Assembly: GCA_038226175.1 (NCBI GenBank)
Contig: JBBRQP010000051.1
Coordinates: 1 to 21,634, forward strand
Length of the DNA: 21,634 bases
Source: JBBRQP01 sp038226175
GTDB lineage: Bacteria > Cyanobacteriota > Cyanobacteriia > Gloeobacterales > Anthocerotibacteraceae
Direction of reading: 5' to 3'
The translations under genes and the position numbers were made by a program. A model generated the notes under the pieces. The model searched no databases. It was not told where the DNA came from and saw nothing but the letters and a program-made list of their open reading frames with translations. The first letter of the stretch is position 1. Every line of letters begins with the position of its first letter. Shown here piece by piece: positions 8,601 through 15,573 of this stretch.

Positions 8601-9633
8601 CGAGCGGAAATCCTGTCAACGAGACGACTGTATCGACTACAGGCTGGCCTTGGGCGGTATAGTAATATTTTTCGATAGGTTTGGAGCTATCTAGGCCACC
8701 ACTAAACACAGGCAAAACCCGCGCACCCTGGGCTTCAAGTTCGGAGACCATTGAGACATAATGAGCATCATCACCCGTGATAAGACGGGTGCGTTGCAAA
8801 ACTAGACCCACTGTCGGTGCGAGCAGATCCTGCAAATCAGGTGCAATGTCTTCGCGCCCTTGATACCAATCCCAGTAAGCCTGAACATCAGTAAACATCG
8901 CTGGGGCTAAAGGATGCCAAATACCCATATCAGGAAATTCAACGGGTGGCTCAAAGGTAATCGTGATGTCATTGAGGGCTACATAATTACGCACCAACAT
9001 CAGCAACAAGTTTTCAATATTTTCGGCTGATCCGCCTAGCCAATACTGATAGCTCAACATAAAATTACGGGCATCTTGCGCTTTATTTATAGGCAGATAT
9101 TTGAGAATTTTAGGAAGTGTTTGAACCATCTTGAGCATCCCTTCCTGGAAACTACCGCCACTTTTCTTGGAACCATTAGTTTTATCTTTACGGTTCTTCA
9201 TAAATTGACTGATAGCACCTTTAGACTGCCCGATACTTTCTAGGTTAAATGACCCGATTTTGGAAAGTCGCATCACTTGGGGCATTGAAGGAAAGACAAC
9301 TGCAACTTTGATCGTGGCGAGATTAGGCTCAACAATCTCAACAATTTTATTGGCTAAATCTTCCACAAAAATCAACGAAGCAAAGAAAATGTCTGCTTGG
9401 GCGACTGCCGCCTCAAAGGCTCTACAGGTCTGACTATCACGTAATTCTTCGAGCAAAAAACCATCGACTTGAACCGCTAACTGAGGATGGTTATCGTTGA
9501 TAAGCTTGACCCCAGCGGCAACAGCACTTTGATACTGCGGTTCTAACACCACGTAAACTAACTTAATCAAATTGCGACCGTTCACAACGGGATAAATATG
9601 ACTGACATTGGTGGTACGAACTTGAGCCAGCAT
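5671..9633 (-). CDS. chlH: Magnesium chelatase subunit H (ChlH)
   Basis: ChlH is the porphyrin-binding catalytic subunit. With ChlI and ChlD it inserts Mg2+ into protoporphyrin IX using ATP, the first committed step of chlorophyll synthesis. The N-terminal domain begins NGRNLIKLVYVVLEPQYQSA. The CobN/Mg-chelatase domain carries HFGTHGALEFMPGKQIGM near residue 615 and further conserved blocks such as YYSVNNPSEGTIAKRRSYAS. I chose ATG 9633 (MLAQVRTT), giving 1320 aa, because AAGGAG lies about 11 nt upstream and the length fits ChlH (about 1330). The frame stays open for 65 more codons upstream, but that extension is Cys-rich and unlike the family. The gene is 228 bp downstream of murJ on the same strand and convergent with the hydrolase gene. 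Confidence 0.95.
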   Translation of the reverse strand: MLAQVRTTNVSHIYPVVNGRNLIKLVYVVLEPQYQSAVAAGVKLINDNHPQLAVQVDGFLLEELRDSQTCRAFEAAVAQADIFFASLIFVEDLANKIVEIVEPNLATIKVAVVFPSMPQVMRLSKIGSFNLESIGQSKGAISQFMKNRKDKTNGSKKSGGSFQEGMLKMVQTLPKILKYLPINKAQDARNFMLSYQYWLGGSAENIENLLLMLVRNYVALNDITITFEPPVEFPDMGIWHPLAPAMFTDVQAYWDWYQGREDIAPDLQDLLAPTVGLVLQRTRLITGDDAHYVSMVSELEAQGARVLPVFSGGLDSSKPIEKYYYTAQGQPVVDTVVSLTGFPLVGGPAQNDPESAITALTKLNRPYMVALPLVFQTTNEWQDSELGLHPVQVALQVALPELDGAIEPIVMSGRDGVTGKAIPLQDRVELVTGRALKWCNLRRKPRVEKKIALTVFSFPPDKGNVGTAAYLNVFASIHNLMQALQANGYDVQDLPATADELLQDVLKDVRAQISSPDLSVAARITVEEYESVTPYAQSLEANWGAAPGELNSDGKNLLVYGKHYGNIFIGVQPSFGYEGDPMRLLFDKNCTPHHGFAAYYSYLEKIWQADAVVHFGTHGALEFMPGKQIGMSANCYPDRLIGTLPNLYYYSVNNPSEGTIAKRRSYASIISYLTPPAENAGLYKGLKELQATIASYRDLRETDKALPILAAIAEQVKALNLDKEVTVPDEFSPGQGDIFVGLVYKNLMEIEERLVPCDLHTIGVPPSVNEVVDTLASVASFDRPEMDLPCLQRLLAAARSWDWDTVNRTAQAGDLESLDRQRLINSVVQKAVQALVQARADNQGRVSKVSLLNFLHLNTAEPWLVALKEAGFTLDAKQARPMFQFLEEILENIVAENELGALIKGLDGEYLIPGPGGDTVRNPAVLPTGRNTYALDPQSIPTRPALQNAQIIVDRMLERYREDNQNQWPETIACVLWGTDNIKTYGEALAQILILLGVNPMPDALGRINRLEIVPLEKLGRPRIDAVVSASGIFRDLFPNQMNLLDRAVKMVAELDEPADSNFIRKHALAQAAELNIPLAQAATRIFSNAAGSYGANVNFAVENGAWESEDQLHDMYLTRKSFAYGANLDSTQMRSVHESALKTVDTAFQNLDSAEVGLSDVNNYFETLGSVAGIVEKMRGKKPPVYIADTTTANAKVRTLEENIRLESRTKLLNPKWYEGMLRNGFEGVREIQYRLTNTYGFSATAHAVDDWVYDETANTFMNDPAMAERLADLNPNAFRKMVGTLLEANGRGYWETTAEQLQKLQELYQDLEDKIEGV

Positions 9634-9714
9634 AGGGTTACAAACTCCTTGAGAAAACAGGAAAATGGGATCATCGCCGTCCAACACGAGGACACAGCGC
9701 AGATAATTATCGAT

Positions 9715-9827
9715 TGTACAACAGGACTTGGCTTTGTGACGAAATGCAAATAGGAAATGTCTTTTCTCTTTAACTTGACTAGGATGTGCTACAGCAATTA
9801 GTGTACAACTCGCAATACTTATGTACA
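9715..9827. promoter_or_regulatory. Three TGTACA palindromes in the chlH promoter region
   Basis: TGTACA occurs at 9715-9720, 9802-9807 and 9822-9827 in the 228-bp gap between murJ and chlH. Each is followed by A, and the last two are 20 bp apart, about two helical turns. A 6-bp palindrome recurring three times in such a short, AT-rich promoter segment suggests binding sites for a dimeric regulator. I do not recognise the regulator; the NtcA spacing (GTA-N8-TAC) does not fit. Confidence 0.35.
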
Positions 9828-9861
9828 AACGTAATATTTATTAACAAAAATGGACTTTACC

Positions 9862-11388
9862 CTAGAGCGAAATGACCCTCTGTTTTCTTAAAAACATAAT
9901 CAACCCGCCCTGAAATAGTACCCCAACCGCTACCGCTGCGCCTAGTTTTCCGAGCAATACCAATAAATTCCCCAAAGGCCACAACTGATTAACCTGTTGG
10001 TAGGTCAGCCAAACTAACCCCCCAGTGATGACCGCACCGACCAAAAGTAAGCCGATAGGCAACAAGATCTGTTGTAAATCGGCGAGAGAACCGATTTTGC
10101 GGCTGAGTAAGGTCAATAAAATCAAAAAAGACATCGTACTCACAAAGGACGTAGCCAACGGTAAACCAGGCCCCCCTAGCCAGCGCGTAAACAAGAAATC
10201 TAGGCTAAAATTTGCACCGATGCCTAGCACACTGGTAATCAAAGGGGTACGTCCATCCCCGAGAGCATAGAGAATTTTGACCATCAAATCGCGTCCCAGA
10301 AAACTAAACATACCCACGACGCCGCCCACAAATAGGCCAGAAACCAGCCGCACGTCCTCAGCATCAAAGGCCGCACGTTGATAAACAATTTGTACTAAAG
10401 GCTGACTTAAGGCCAAACATATAGCCATCAAAGGAAAGGTACATAACGCAGCGGTGACCAGACCCTTGCGAATCGCTGCGATAAACTGTGGACGCTGCTC
10501 CAAACCACTTAAGCGACTGTACATCGGCAAAAGCGGGATCAAAAAGGCATTCGATAGAATTCCCAAAGGCGTCTGCACCAACAGATTGGCAAAGGCCAAG
10601 CCTCCCGCCACACCCACAGGCAACATCGAAGCAAAATAGAGGTCGATATAGACATTCAAATTAGAAAGCGTCGAACTCAAAGTCGCTGGTGCCATTAGTT
10701 TCATAACCTGTTGCACCTGAGGGAGTTGCCAATCTAAGCGAGGACGCAAAGAACCCAAGCCCAATTTCCACTGCAACGGAATTTGAGCTAACCACTGCAA
10801 CAAAGCTCCAGCGACCGTTCCCCAAGCCAAAACCTGCGCGCCATTTTCCTTAGAAAAAATCAAAATTGCAGCAACCACAGCACCGCTCGAGAGCAACGGA
10901 CTCAAGGAGGGCAACACAAACTGATTGGCCGCTGTCAATGCCCCAAAGCCTAAACCCACTTGTCCGGCAATAAAGGCCAAAGGTGCCATAATCCGCATTT
11001 CTTGGATCGCTAGAGTACGCACTTCAGGCGGTGCGCCCTGGGCGACTAAGCCCACAATCGCTGGGGCAAAAACAATTAAACCGACCGTTGCTGCCCCAAA
11101 AATTAGCGCAACCAGCGTATTCAAGGTTTCCATGACCCGCGCCCGGTCTTTGGTATCTTTAGCGAGGACACTGACAATTGCGCTATGAAACGGGCCATTG
11201 ACCCCGCCGAGGATAATCAGAAAAAAAGCAGGCAGCGTATAAGCGTAATTGAAAGCATCGACTTCCGGTGAGACCCCATATTGCGCTGCAATCACCTGTT
11301 GTCGGATCAAGCCTGCGGCTTTACTGAGTAATGTCACCGCGGCAATGAGATAGGCGGTTTTCCAAAGTGATGTGGGCTTAGAGGGCAT
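9862..11388 (-). CDS. murJ: Lipid II flippase MurJ (MviN family)
   Basis: This 508-aa polytopic membrane protein of the MOP superfamily moves lipid II across the plasma membrane for peptidoglycan synthesis. It opens with LIAAVTLLSKAAGLIRQQVI and continues through VDAFNYAYTLPAFFLIILGG and RIMAPLAFIAGQVGLGFGAL, all typical MurJ blocks, with hydrophobic stretches consistent with about 14 helices. The length is typical. The ATG at 11388 gives the right N terminus, but no strong ribosome-binding site is visible. It follows pgk by 106 nt on the same strand, and a perfect hairpin lies in that gap. No other cell-wall gene is adjacent. Confidence 0.93.
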   Translation of the reverse strand: MPSKPTSLWKTAYLIAAVTLLSKAAGLIRQQVIAAQYGVSPEVDAFNYAYTLPAFFLIILGGVNGPFHSAIVSVLAKDTKDRARVMETLNTLVALIFGAATVGLIVFAPAIVGLVAQGAPPEVRTLAIQEMRIMAPLAFIAGQVGLGFGALTAANQFVLPSLSPLLSSGAVVAAILIFSKENGAQVLAWGTVAGALLQWLAQIPLQWKLGLGSLRPRLDWQLPQVQQVMKLMAPATLSSTLSNLNVYIDLYFASMLPVGVAGGLAFANLLVQTPLGILSNAFLIPLLPMYSRLSGLEQRPQFIAAIRKGLVTAALCTFPLMAICLALSQPLVQIVYQRAAFDAEDVRLVSGLFVGGVVGMFSFLGRDLMVKILYALGDGRTPLITSVLGIGANFSLDFLFTRWLGGPGLPLATSFVSTMSFLILLTLLSRKIGSLADLQQILLPIGLLLVGAVITGGLVWLTYQQVNQLWPLGNLLVLLGKLGAAVAVGVLFQGGLIMFLRKQRVISL

Positions 11389-11444
11389 CAGCAGCTACAG
11401 TTGACCGTGTTCATGTTCTCATGTTGGCGTACTTAGGGTGAGTT

Positions 11445-11469
11445 GCTCTCTTCTTGGTAGGAAGAGAGC
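11445..11469. terminator. Perfect 9-bp hairpin between pgk and murJ
   Basis: GCTCTCTTC (11445-11453) and GAAGAGAGC (11461-11469) pair perfectly around a 7-nt loop, 26 nt after the pgk stop. There is no T-tract on the minus strand, so it could be a rho-independent terminator of weak type, an mRNA-stabilising 3' end for pgk, or a partial attenuator before murJ. Confidence 0.45.
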
Positions 11470-11494
11470 CTTAAATATTAGAGAGCCGAGCTAA

Positions 11495-12706
11495 CTAGGC
11501 ATCATTGAGAGCGACTATACCGGGGAGTTCTTTACCTTCGAGCAGTTCGAGGGACGCGCCACCACCTGTTGAGATATGGCTCATTTGCTCGGCTAGACCG
11601 CATTGTTCGACTGCTGCGACAGAATCTCCACCACCAATGATCGTGATCGCGCCTTGGGGGGTGAGTTGGGCTAAGGAGGCCGCGATGGCATTAGTACCTG
11701 TCGCAAATTTTTCAAATTCAAATACGCCCATCGGCCCGTTCCAGATCACGGTTTTGGCATCACTGAGAGCGGCTTGACAGGTAGCGACCGCATCAGGACC
11801 AATATCTAGACCCATCCAACCCTCAGGAATTGCCGTCACGGGAACTGTTTGACTATTAGCATCGGCCTTGAAGGCATCAGCAATCACCACATCAGTGGGC
11901 AAAAGCAAGCTGACACCGCGTTCGGTTGCCTTAGCCATCAAAGTTTTGGCGAGTTCTAATTTGTCTTCTTCGACCAGTGATTTGCCCACTGCGAGACCTT
12001 GGGCTTTGTAGAACGTAAAGATCATGCCGCCGCCGAGGATCAGTTTATCGACTTTTTCAAGTAGGGCTTCGATCACGCCGATTTTGGAGCTGACCTTAGA
12101 ACCACCAATGATGGCAACCAGAGGGCGTTGGGGCGTATCAATCGCGCCTTTAAGATATTGCAATTCTTTGTCTAACAAAAATCCAGCGACCGCAATCGGC
12201 AAATAATGGGTTACGCCTTCGGTGGAGGCATGGGCACGGTGGGCAGTGCCAAAGGCATCATTAACGTAGATATCGGCTAAGCTTGCTAATTTTTGCGCGA
12301 ATTCTGGGACATTTTTTTCTTCTTCTTTATAGAAGCGGACGTTTTCGAGCAAGATCACTTGACCTTCGGCTAGAGCATTAACTTGGGCGGCTACAGTTTC
12401 ACCGATCACGTCATCAGCTTTTTGGACAGGATGGTCGGTAGTACCCAGCAATTCTTGCAAACGCACTGCCACAGGGGTCAGACGCAAACTCTCATCAACG
12501 CCTTTGGGACGACCAAGGTGGCTAACGAGTAGTACCTTAGCGCCTGCTTTAGTCAAATACTGAATGGTTGGTAAGGCGGCTCGAATGCGAGTGTCATCGG
12601 TGATTGCGCCTTCAGAATTGAGAGGGACATTGAAGTCAACCCGTACCAAAACTCGTTTACCTTTAAGCTGTGTTGCGTCTAGATTTGCCAGTGTTTGCTT
12701 TGCCAT
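11495..12706 (-). CDS. pgk: Phosphoglycerate kinase
   Basis: The 403-aa enzyme interconverts 1,3-bisphosphoglycerate plus ADP and 3-phosphoglycerate plus ATP, in glycolysis and, in the reverse direction, the Calvin cycle. The signature GKRVLVRVDFNVPL lies near the N terminus, followed by VLLVSHLGRPKG, YVNDAFGTAHRAHAST, the inter-domain region with GGSKVSSKIGVIEALL, and the C-terminal nucleotide loop IIGGGDSVAAVEQ. The ATG at 12706 has a GGAGGA ribosome-binding site 7 nt upstream. Length and all blocks are normal. It is transcribed away from the 394-bp region that also serves the PetD-like gene, and is followed by a hairpin and murJ. Confidence 0.97.
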   Translation of the reverse strand: MAKQTLANLDATQLKGKRVLVRVDFNVPLNSEGAITDDTRIRAALPTIQYLTKAGAKVLLVSHLGRPKGVDESLRLTPVAVRLQELLGTTDHPVQKADDVIGETVAAQVNALAEGQVILLENVRFYKEEEKNVPEFAQKLASLADIYVNDAFGTAHRAHASTEGVTHYLPIAVAGFLLDKELQYLKGAIDTPQRPLVAIIGGSKVSSKIGVIEALLEKVDKLILGGGMIFTFYKAQGLAVGKSLVEEDKLELAKTLMAKATERGVSLLLPTDVVIADAFKADANSQTVPVTAIPEGWMGLDIGPDAVATCQAALSDAKTVIWNGPMGVFEFEKFATGTNAIAASLAQLTPQGAITIIGGGDSVAAVEQCGLAEQMSHISTGGGASLELLEGKELPGIVALNDA

Positions 12707-13100
12707 AGTCTAATCCTCCAAGGCTTGCTGTGATTATTTTACGGTTTTTTGCGTCAGAACATCGTCTCAAATCTGGGTTTATGGTGTATGTTCAGCGGAG
12801 TGGTGACTAGCTAGAGGCTGATAGTAGTAATCTGAGAAAACCACCCGTTACGGCGATATCGCTAACCCTGAAGCTACTTACTCTTGGGCGCAGTTTTGGT
12901 AAAATGTCTGTGTAGTCAGCTAGCCCATCAATAAATCTTGGGCTTTCTTCTTAAGAAGTTGCTGCTCACACACAAGCTGCTGACTGAATGACTATCACCC
13001 TAGCTAAAAGATAGATTCTTAAGAAATATTTAGCAGATGCCGTTCCAATACTAAGTTTGTTAGCTAAGATATGAAGATATGTGACAGGAATGAGATTGTT
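12707..13100. other. Intergenic region between pgk and the PetD-like gene
   Basis: This 394-nt gap separates divergent genes. Its right half holds a promoter-like TAAAAT at 12900-12905 and a set of inverted repeats (see the separate entry). The 10-bp palindrome TTCTTAAGAA appears twice, at 12948-12957 and 13016-13025. No tRNA-like sequence or convincing small ORF was found here. An in-frame ATG at 13071 would extend the PetD-like protein by ten residues. Confidence 0.6.
12914..12985 (+). promoter_or_regulatory. Structured leader or small RNA candidate upstream of the PetD-like gene
   Basis: An outer stem AGTCAGC (12914-12920) pairs with GCTGACT (12979-12985). Inside it, AGCCCA (12922-12927) pairs with TGGGCT (12939-12944) over an 11-nt loop, followed by CTTC-TTAA-GAAG (12947-12958). 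A -10-like TAAAAT at 12900-12905 would start transcription about where the outer stem begins. This is either a 5' leader element about 115 nt before the start codon or a small RNA. No known riboswitch class is recognised. The individual stems are short, so chance cannot be dismissed. Confidence 0.35.
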
Positions 13101-13748
13101 ATGAATGAAGCACTGCCCTCAAGATCCAACTCGGAACCGATCCCGAGCCCACAAACTATCTCTGACATGGTGCAAGCAGCTATGCTTCGTGCCGGAATTT
13201 CTGAAGTAACTTCACCTGTATCTGAATTGGTCGAGACTAACACCACCGCTGAAGTCGCACCTATGCAGGTAGCTACAGTCCAAGCTGAGTTGCCGACAGT
13301 CGTCGCAACCAACTTGCCCACAGTCTCAGCGCCCAAAGCCAAATTTTCTTTACCGCAAATCCCCCAACTGCCTAAGTTACCGGCAATCCCAGAACTTTCT
13401 CCGGTGGTTTACGGTGTAGCTGCTACGGTTTTCTTGTGTGTAGCGCTCGCCGTGGGTCTAGTCGTACTAGAGCCGCCCCGTCTATCTGATGCTTTTGATG
13501 TTTTCAATACGCCCCTGCATGTGATCCCAGAATGGTATATGTTGCCAGCTTTTGGGGTAGTGCTCGCAGCTCCGACAAAACTGGTGGGCCTGGGTCTGAT
13601 GTCAGGTGTGTTGTTGATTCTTTTCTCCTTGCCTTTATTGCCTAAATTAGAAAAATTTGTACCGGGCGGTTTATGGATTTTCCGGGCGCTATTCGTATTT
13701 TTGCATGTAGGCGTGGCGGTGCTGGGTTTGGTATCAATGCGTGCTTAG
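13101..13748 (+). CDS. Cytochrome b6f subunit IV (PetD)-like protein with long Pro/Ala-rich N-terminal extension
   Basis: From ATG 13101 (AGGA 11 nt upstream) the product has 215 aa; ATG 13071 would add ten. Residues 101-215 resemble PetD, the C-terminal half of cytochrome b. A first helix ends in LVVLEPP, then comes NTPLHVIPEWYMLP with the Qo-site PEWY at 143-146, then two more helices at about 161-181 and 192-212, with LPLLPKLEKF between them. PetD helps form the plastoquinol oxidation pocket. Residues 1-100 replace the usual ~35-residue amphipathic start with an acidic, then Ala/Pro-rich region ending in a QIPQLPKLPAIPEL repeat. No petB is adjacent. It may be a divergent paralogue or this organism's only subunit IV; the window cannot decide. 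Confidence 0.8.
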   Translation: MNEALPSRSNSEPIPSPQTISDMVQAAMLRAGISEVTSPVSELVETNTTAEVAPMQVATVQAELPTVVATNLPTVSAPKAKFSLPQIPQLPKLPAIPELSPVVYGVAATVFLCVALAVGLVVLEPPRLSDAFDVFNTPLHVIPEWYMLPAFGVVLAAPTKLVGLGLMSGVLLILFSLPLLPKLEKFVPGGLWIFRALFVFLHVGVAVLGLVSMRA

Positions 13749-13804
13749 TTAGTTTGGACTTGGGTCGTCAAATACGTTGGCACTAGTGGATTGCGTAATC
13801 TCTT

Positions 13805-14305
13805 CTAATTCATAAATTCACGCCGTTGTTCGAGCCATGTCCGGATTCGGACTTTGGCGGAGATATAGGGTGAGAGTTGGTAATGTTCGGCGAGCATCCA
13901 ACCAATTAATACGAAATGGGTCAAGAAAGTAACCAGTGTCCAAAGCATGGTTATAACTGACGTAGACGGCTGCGCCCAGAGAGACCAGCATGATAAAAAA
14001 ACTAACGTCGGTGGTAAGAGGATCAAAGCTGCACCCATCGCCGCGATCACTAAGGTCAAATCGAGGTCTTCATGGTGTACTGACTGCCAAGTCTGCCCTG
14101 ACCAACGCCAAGCCAGCGGTTGAGCACTATCTTCAACCCGCAAAATGCCTTCTTCGGGAGCACAGGTAAAAATATGCCGACAAAAATTACAAGCAAAGGC
14201 ATCTGTCAACATCAACACAGAAACTTCGCCATGCCGACAAACCGGGCAGGGATAGACATCATGGTATTCAAGGAGCGGTTTTTGGAGGATATACACAGGT
14301 AGCAA
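13805..14305 (-). CDS. Zinc-ribbon protein with two membrane helices, function unknown
   Basis: The ORF encodes up to 166 aa. A CPVCRHGE motif near residue 20 and CNFCRHIF near 40 form a CxxC...CxxC zinc-ribbon pattern. After a short beta-like region come two hydrophobic stretches, about residues 85-110 and 118-140, then a basic tail ending in WLEQRREFMN. A membrane protein with a cytosolic zinc ribbon is the simplest reading. I do not recognise a characterised homologue. The start is uncertain: 14305 is TTG and GTG at 14296 is in frame, with no clear ribosome-binding site for either. It is convergent with the PetD-like gene (56 nt between stops) and divergent from the next small gene. Confidence 0.65.
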   Translation of the reverse strand: MLPVYILQKPLLEYHDVYPCPVCRHGEVSVLMLTDAFACNFCRHIFTCAPEEGILRVEDSAQPLAWRWSGQTWQSVHHEDLDLTLVIAAMGAALILLPPTLVFLSCWSLWAQPSTSVITMLWTLVTFLTHFVLIGWMLAEHYQLSPYISAKVRIRTWLEQRREFMN

Positions 14306-14473
14306 ACCAAAATTTAAGCGGTATTGTATTTAGCATTCCAGATAAAAACTCCAGTAGCCACGTTACTTCATGATTTTTAAATAAACTTGCCTTTTGTGTA
14401 AATAATTAGCAATAAATAAGCTCTATATAAAAGTTAACAATTCTCTCAATTAGAGCGGTTATGATCGGGCGTA

Positions 14474-14782
14474 ATGTCTCTTGAGATACCCACCATGGAT
14501 CGAGAAGTAGCAACCGTTGCTCTAGAAAAATTGCTTGCTACTTACACCACCAACTACAGCCTCTATAATGCTGATCCTCTGGCCTGGGAGCTATTACACG
14601 GCTCTTGGGAAGAATTTGAGCACCTCGAAAAATCGCGGGTTTTATTTGAGATGGGGCGCATTATGGAACTCTTGCACTTGATCACCAAACATAATACGGG
14701 GGGAGATGTGGAGTATTATTCGACAGCGCGTTCGGCTTTACAGATTTTGCGTCAATTTCTCGAAAAACATGTTCAAACTTAA
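14474..14782 (+). CDS. Small helical soluble protein, function unknown
   Basis: The 102-aa product starts at ATG 14474 or at the in-frame ATG 14495 (MDREVATVAL). It is predominantly helical by inspection, with no membrane segment, no Cys motif and no signal peptide. Features include a WELLHGSWEEFEHLE acidic helix and a RSALQILRQFLEKH C-terminal helix. I do not recognise the family. It is divergent from the zinc-ribbon gene, with an AT-rich 168-nt gap containing a TATATAAA box at about 14424. It is convergent with birA, whose stop is 62 nt away. Codon use resembles its neighbours, which supports a real gene. Confidence 0.6.
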   Translation: MSLEIPTMDREVATVALEKLLATYTTNYSLYNADPLAWELLHGSWEEFEHLEKSRVLFEMGRIMELLHLITKHNTGGDVEYYSTARSALQILRQFLEKHVQT

Positions 14783-14844
14783 TTACAATGAGAGTAGTGA
14801 AACTCTTGATAACCCCTTACAAAAAGTTGGGTTGTAACAAAGTA

Positions 14845-15573
14845 TTAAGAACTCCGTTGATGTTGATACCCCAACTGAATCTGACCGGGATAGTAATAAG
14901 TAGTCGTTTCTGCAACCACACATAACCGACCCAACGCGTCAATACCTGTAACCATACCCTCAGGTAACTGCTGTCCATGATTGAGCCACCAGCAATTATA
15001 GTAGCGGGCGATCCGTTCAAATCCATACTTTTGCCACAGCCGATAGCCAACCTCCAATCCTTGCAAAACATGGATATAGGTAGCGTCATAGCTGTAATTA
15101 GGTAATAGTTCAGCTAGCGTGATACCCATCGCGGGAGCCTGATTATGACCATTGAGACCGACGCCGACAACCGCTCCTTGCAGCGTCATTCCTTGAATAT
15201 GGGTCTCTGTGAGTAAACCGCCGAGTTTTTTACCATGACAAACCAAATCATTGGGCCATTTGAGCAGGACAGGTAAGCCCTGCCTGCGCAAAGCCCAACA
15301 AACACCCCAAGCGCTCCAGAGGGTAATTTGTAAAAGTTGCTCAGTGGCAAGCTGTGGTCTCAAAATAACTGAAAGATAGATGCCCCCGTCCGCTGATTCC
15401 CACAGGTGTCCGCGTTGTCCACGGCCTTGGGTTTGGCGATAGGTGAGCACGGTGGTGCCTTCTGAGGCGCCTTGTTGCAATAATTCGAGGGCTCGCGTAT
15501 TGGTCGAAGTGATCGCTTCGTAAATTTCTAGGGGTTGACCCAGTAGACGAGCTTTAGGAAAAAAGTTGGTCAT
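14845..15573 (-). CDS. birA: Biotin--[acetyl-CoA-carboxylase] ligase (BirA, no DNA-binding domain)
   Basis: This 242-aa ligase activates biotin to biotinyl-AMP and transfers it to the biotin carboxyl carrier protein of acetyl-CoA carboxylase. The adenylate-binding GRGQRGHLW is at residues 50-58 and the catalytic LLKWPNDL at 103-110, followed by GKKLGGLLTE and VVGVGLNGH. There is no N-terminal helix-turn-helix, so it is a monofunctional enzyme rather than a repressor. The ATG overlaps the bioF stop by 4 nt, so biotin synthesis and biotin attachment are translationally coupled. It ends the atpC-bioF-birA run. Confidence 0.93.
   Translation of the reverse strand: MTNFFPKARLLGQPLEIYEAITSTNTRALELLQQGASEGTTVLTYRQTQGRGQRGHLWESADGGIYLSVILRPQLATEQLLQITLWSAWGVCWALRRQGLPVLLKWPNDLVCHGKKLGGLLTETHIQGMTLQGAVVGVGLNGHNQAPAMGITLAELLPNYSYDATYIHVLQGLEVGYRLWQKYGFERIARYYNCWWLNHGQQLPEGMVTGIDALGRLCVVAETTTYYYPGQIQLGYQHQRSS

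Noticed and set aside
9634..9828. Upstream extension of chlH to an in-frame start at 9828
   Set aside because: The 65 extra residues are Cys-rich and unlike ChlH N termini. They overlap the promoter motifs, and a ribosome-binding site supports ATG 9633.
12707..13100. tRNA or known riboswitch in the pgk-PetD gap
   Set aside because: No T-loop, anticodon-arm geometry or known aptamer core was found; only simple stems are supported.
14810..14845. Terminator between the 102-aa gene and birA
   Set aside because: Only short, competing 5-6 bp stems (AACCC/GGGTT and TTACAA/TTGTAA) could be drawn, too weak to list.
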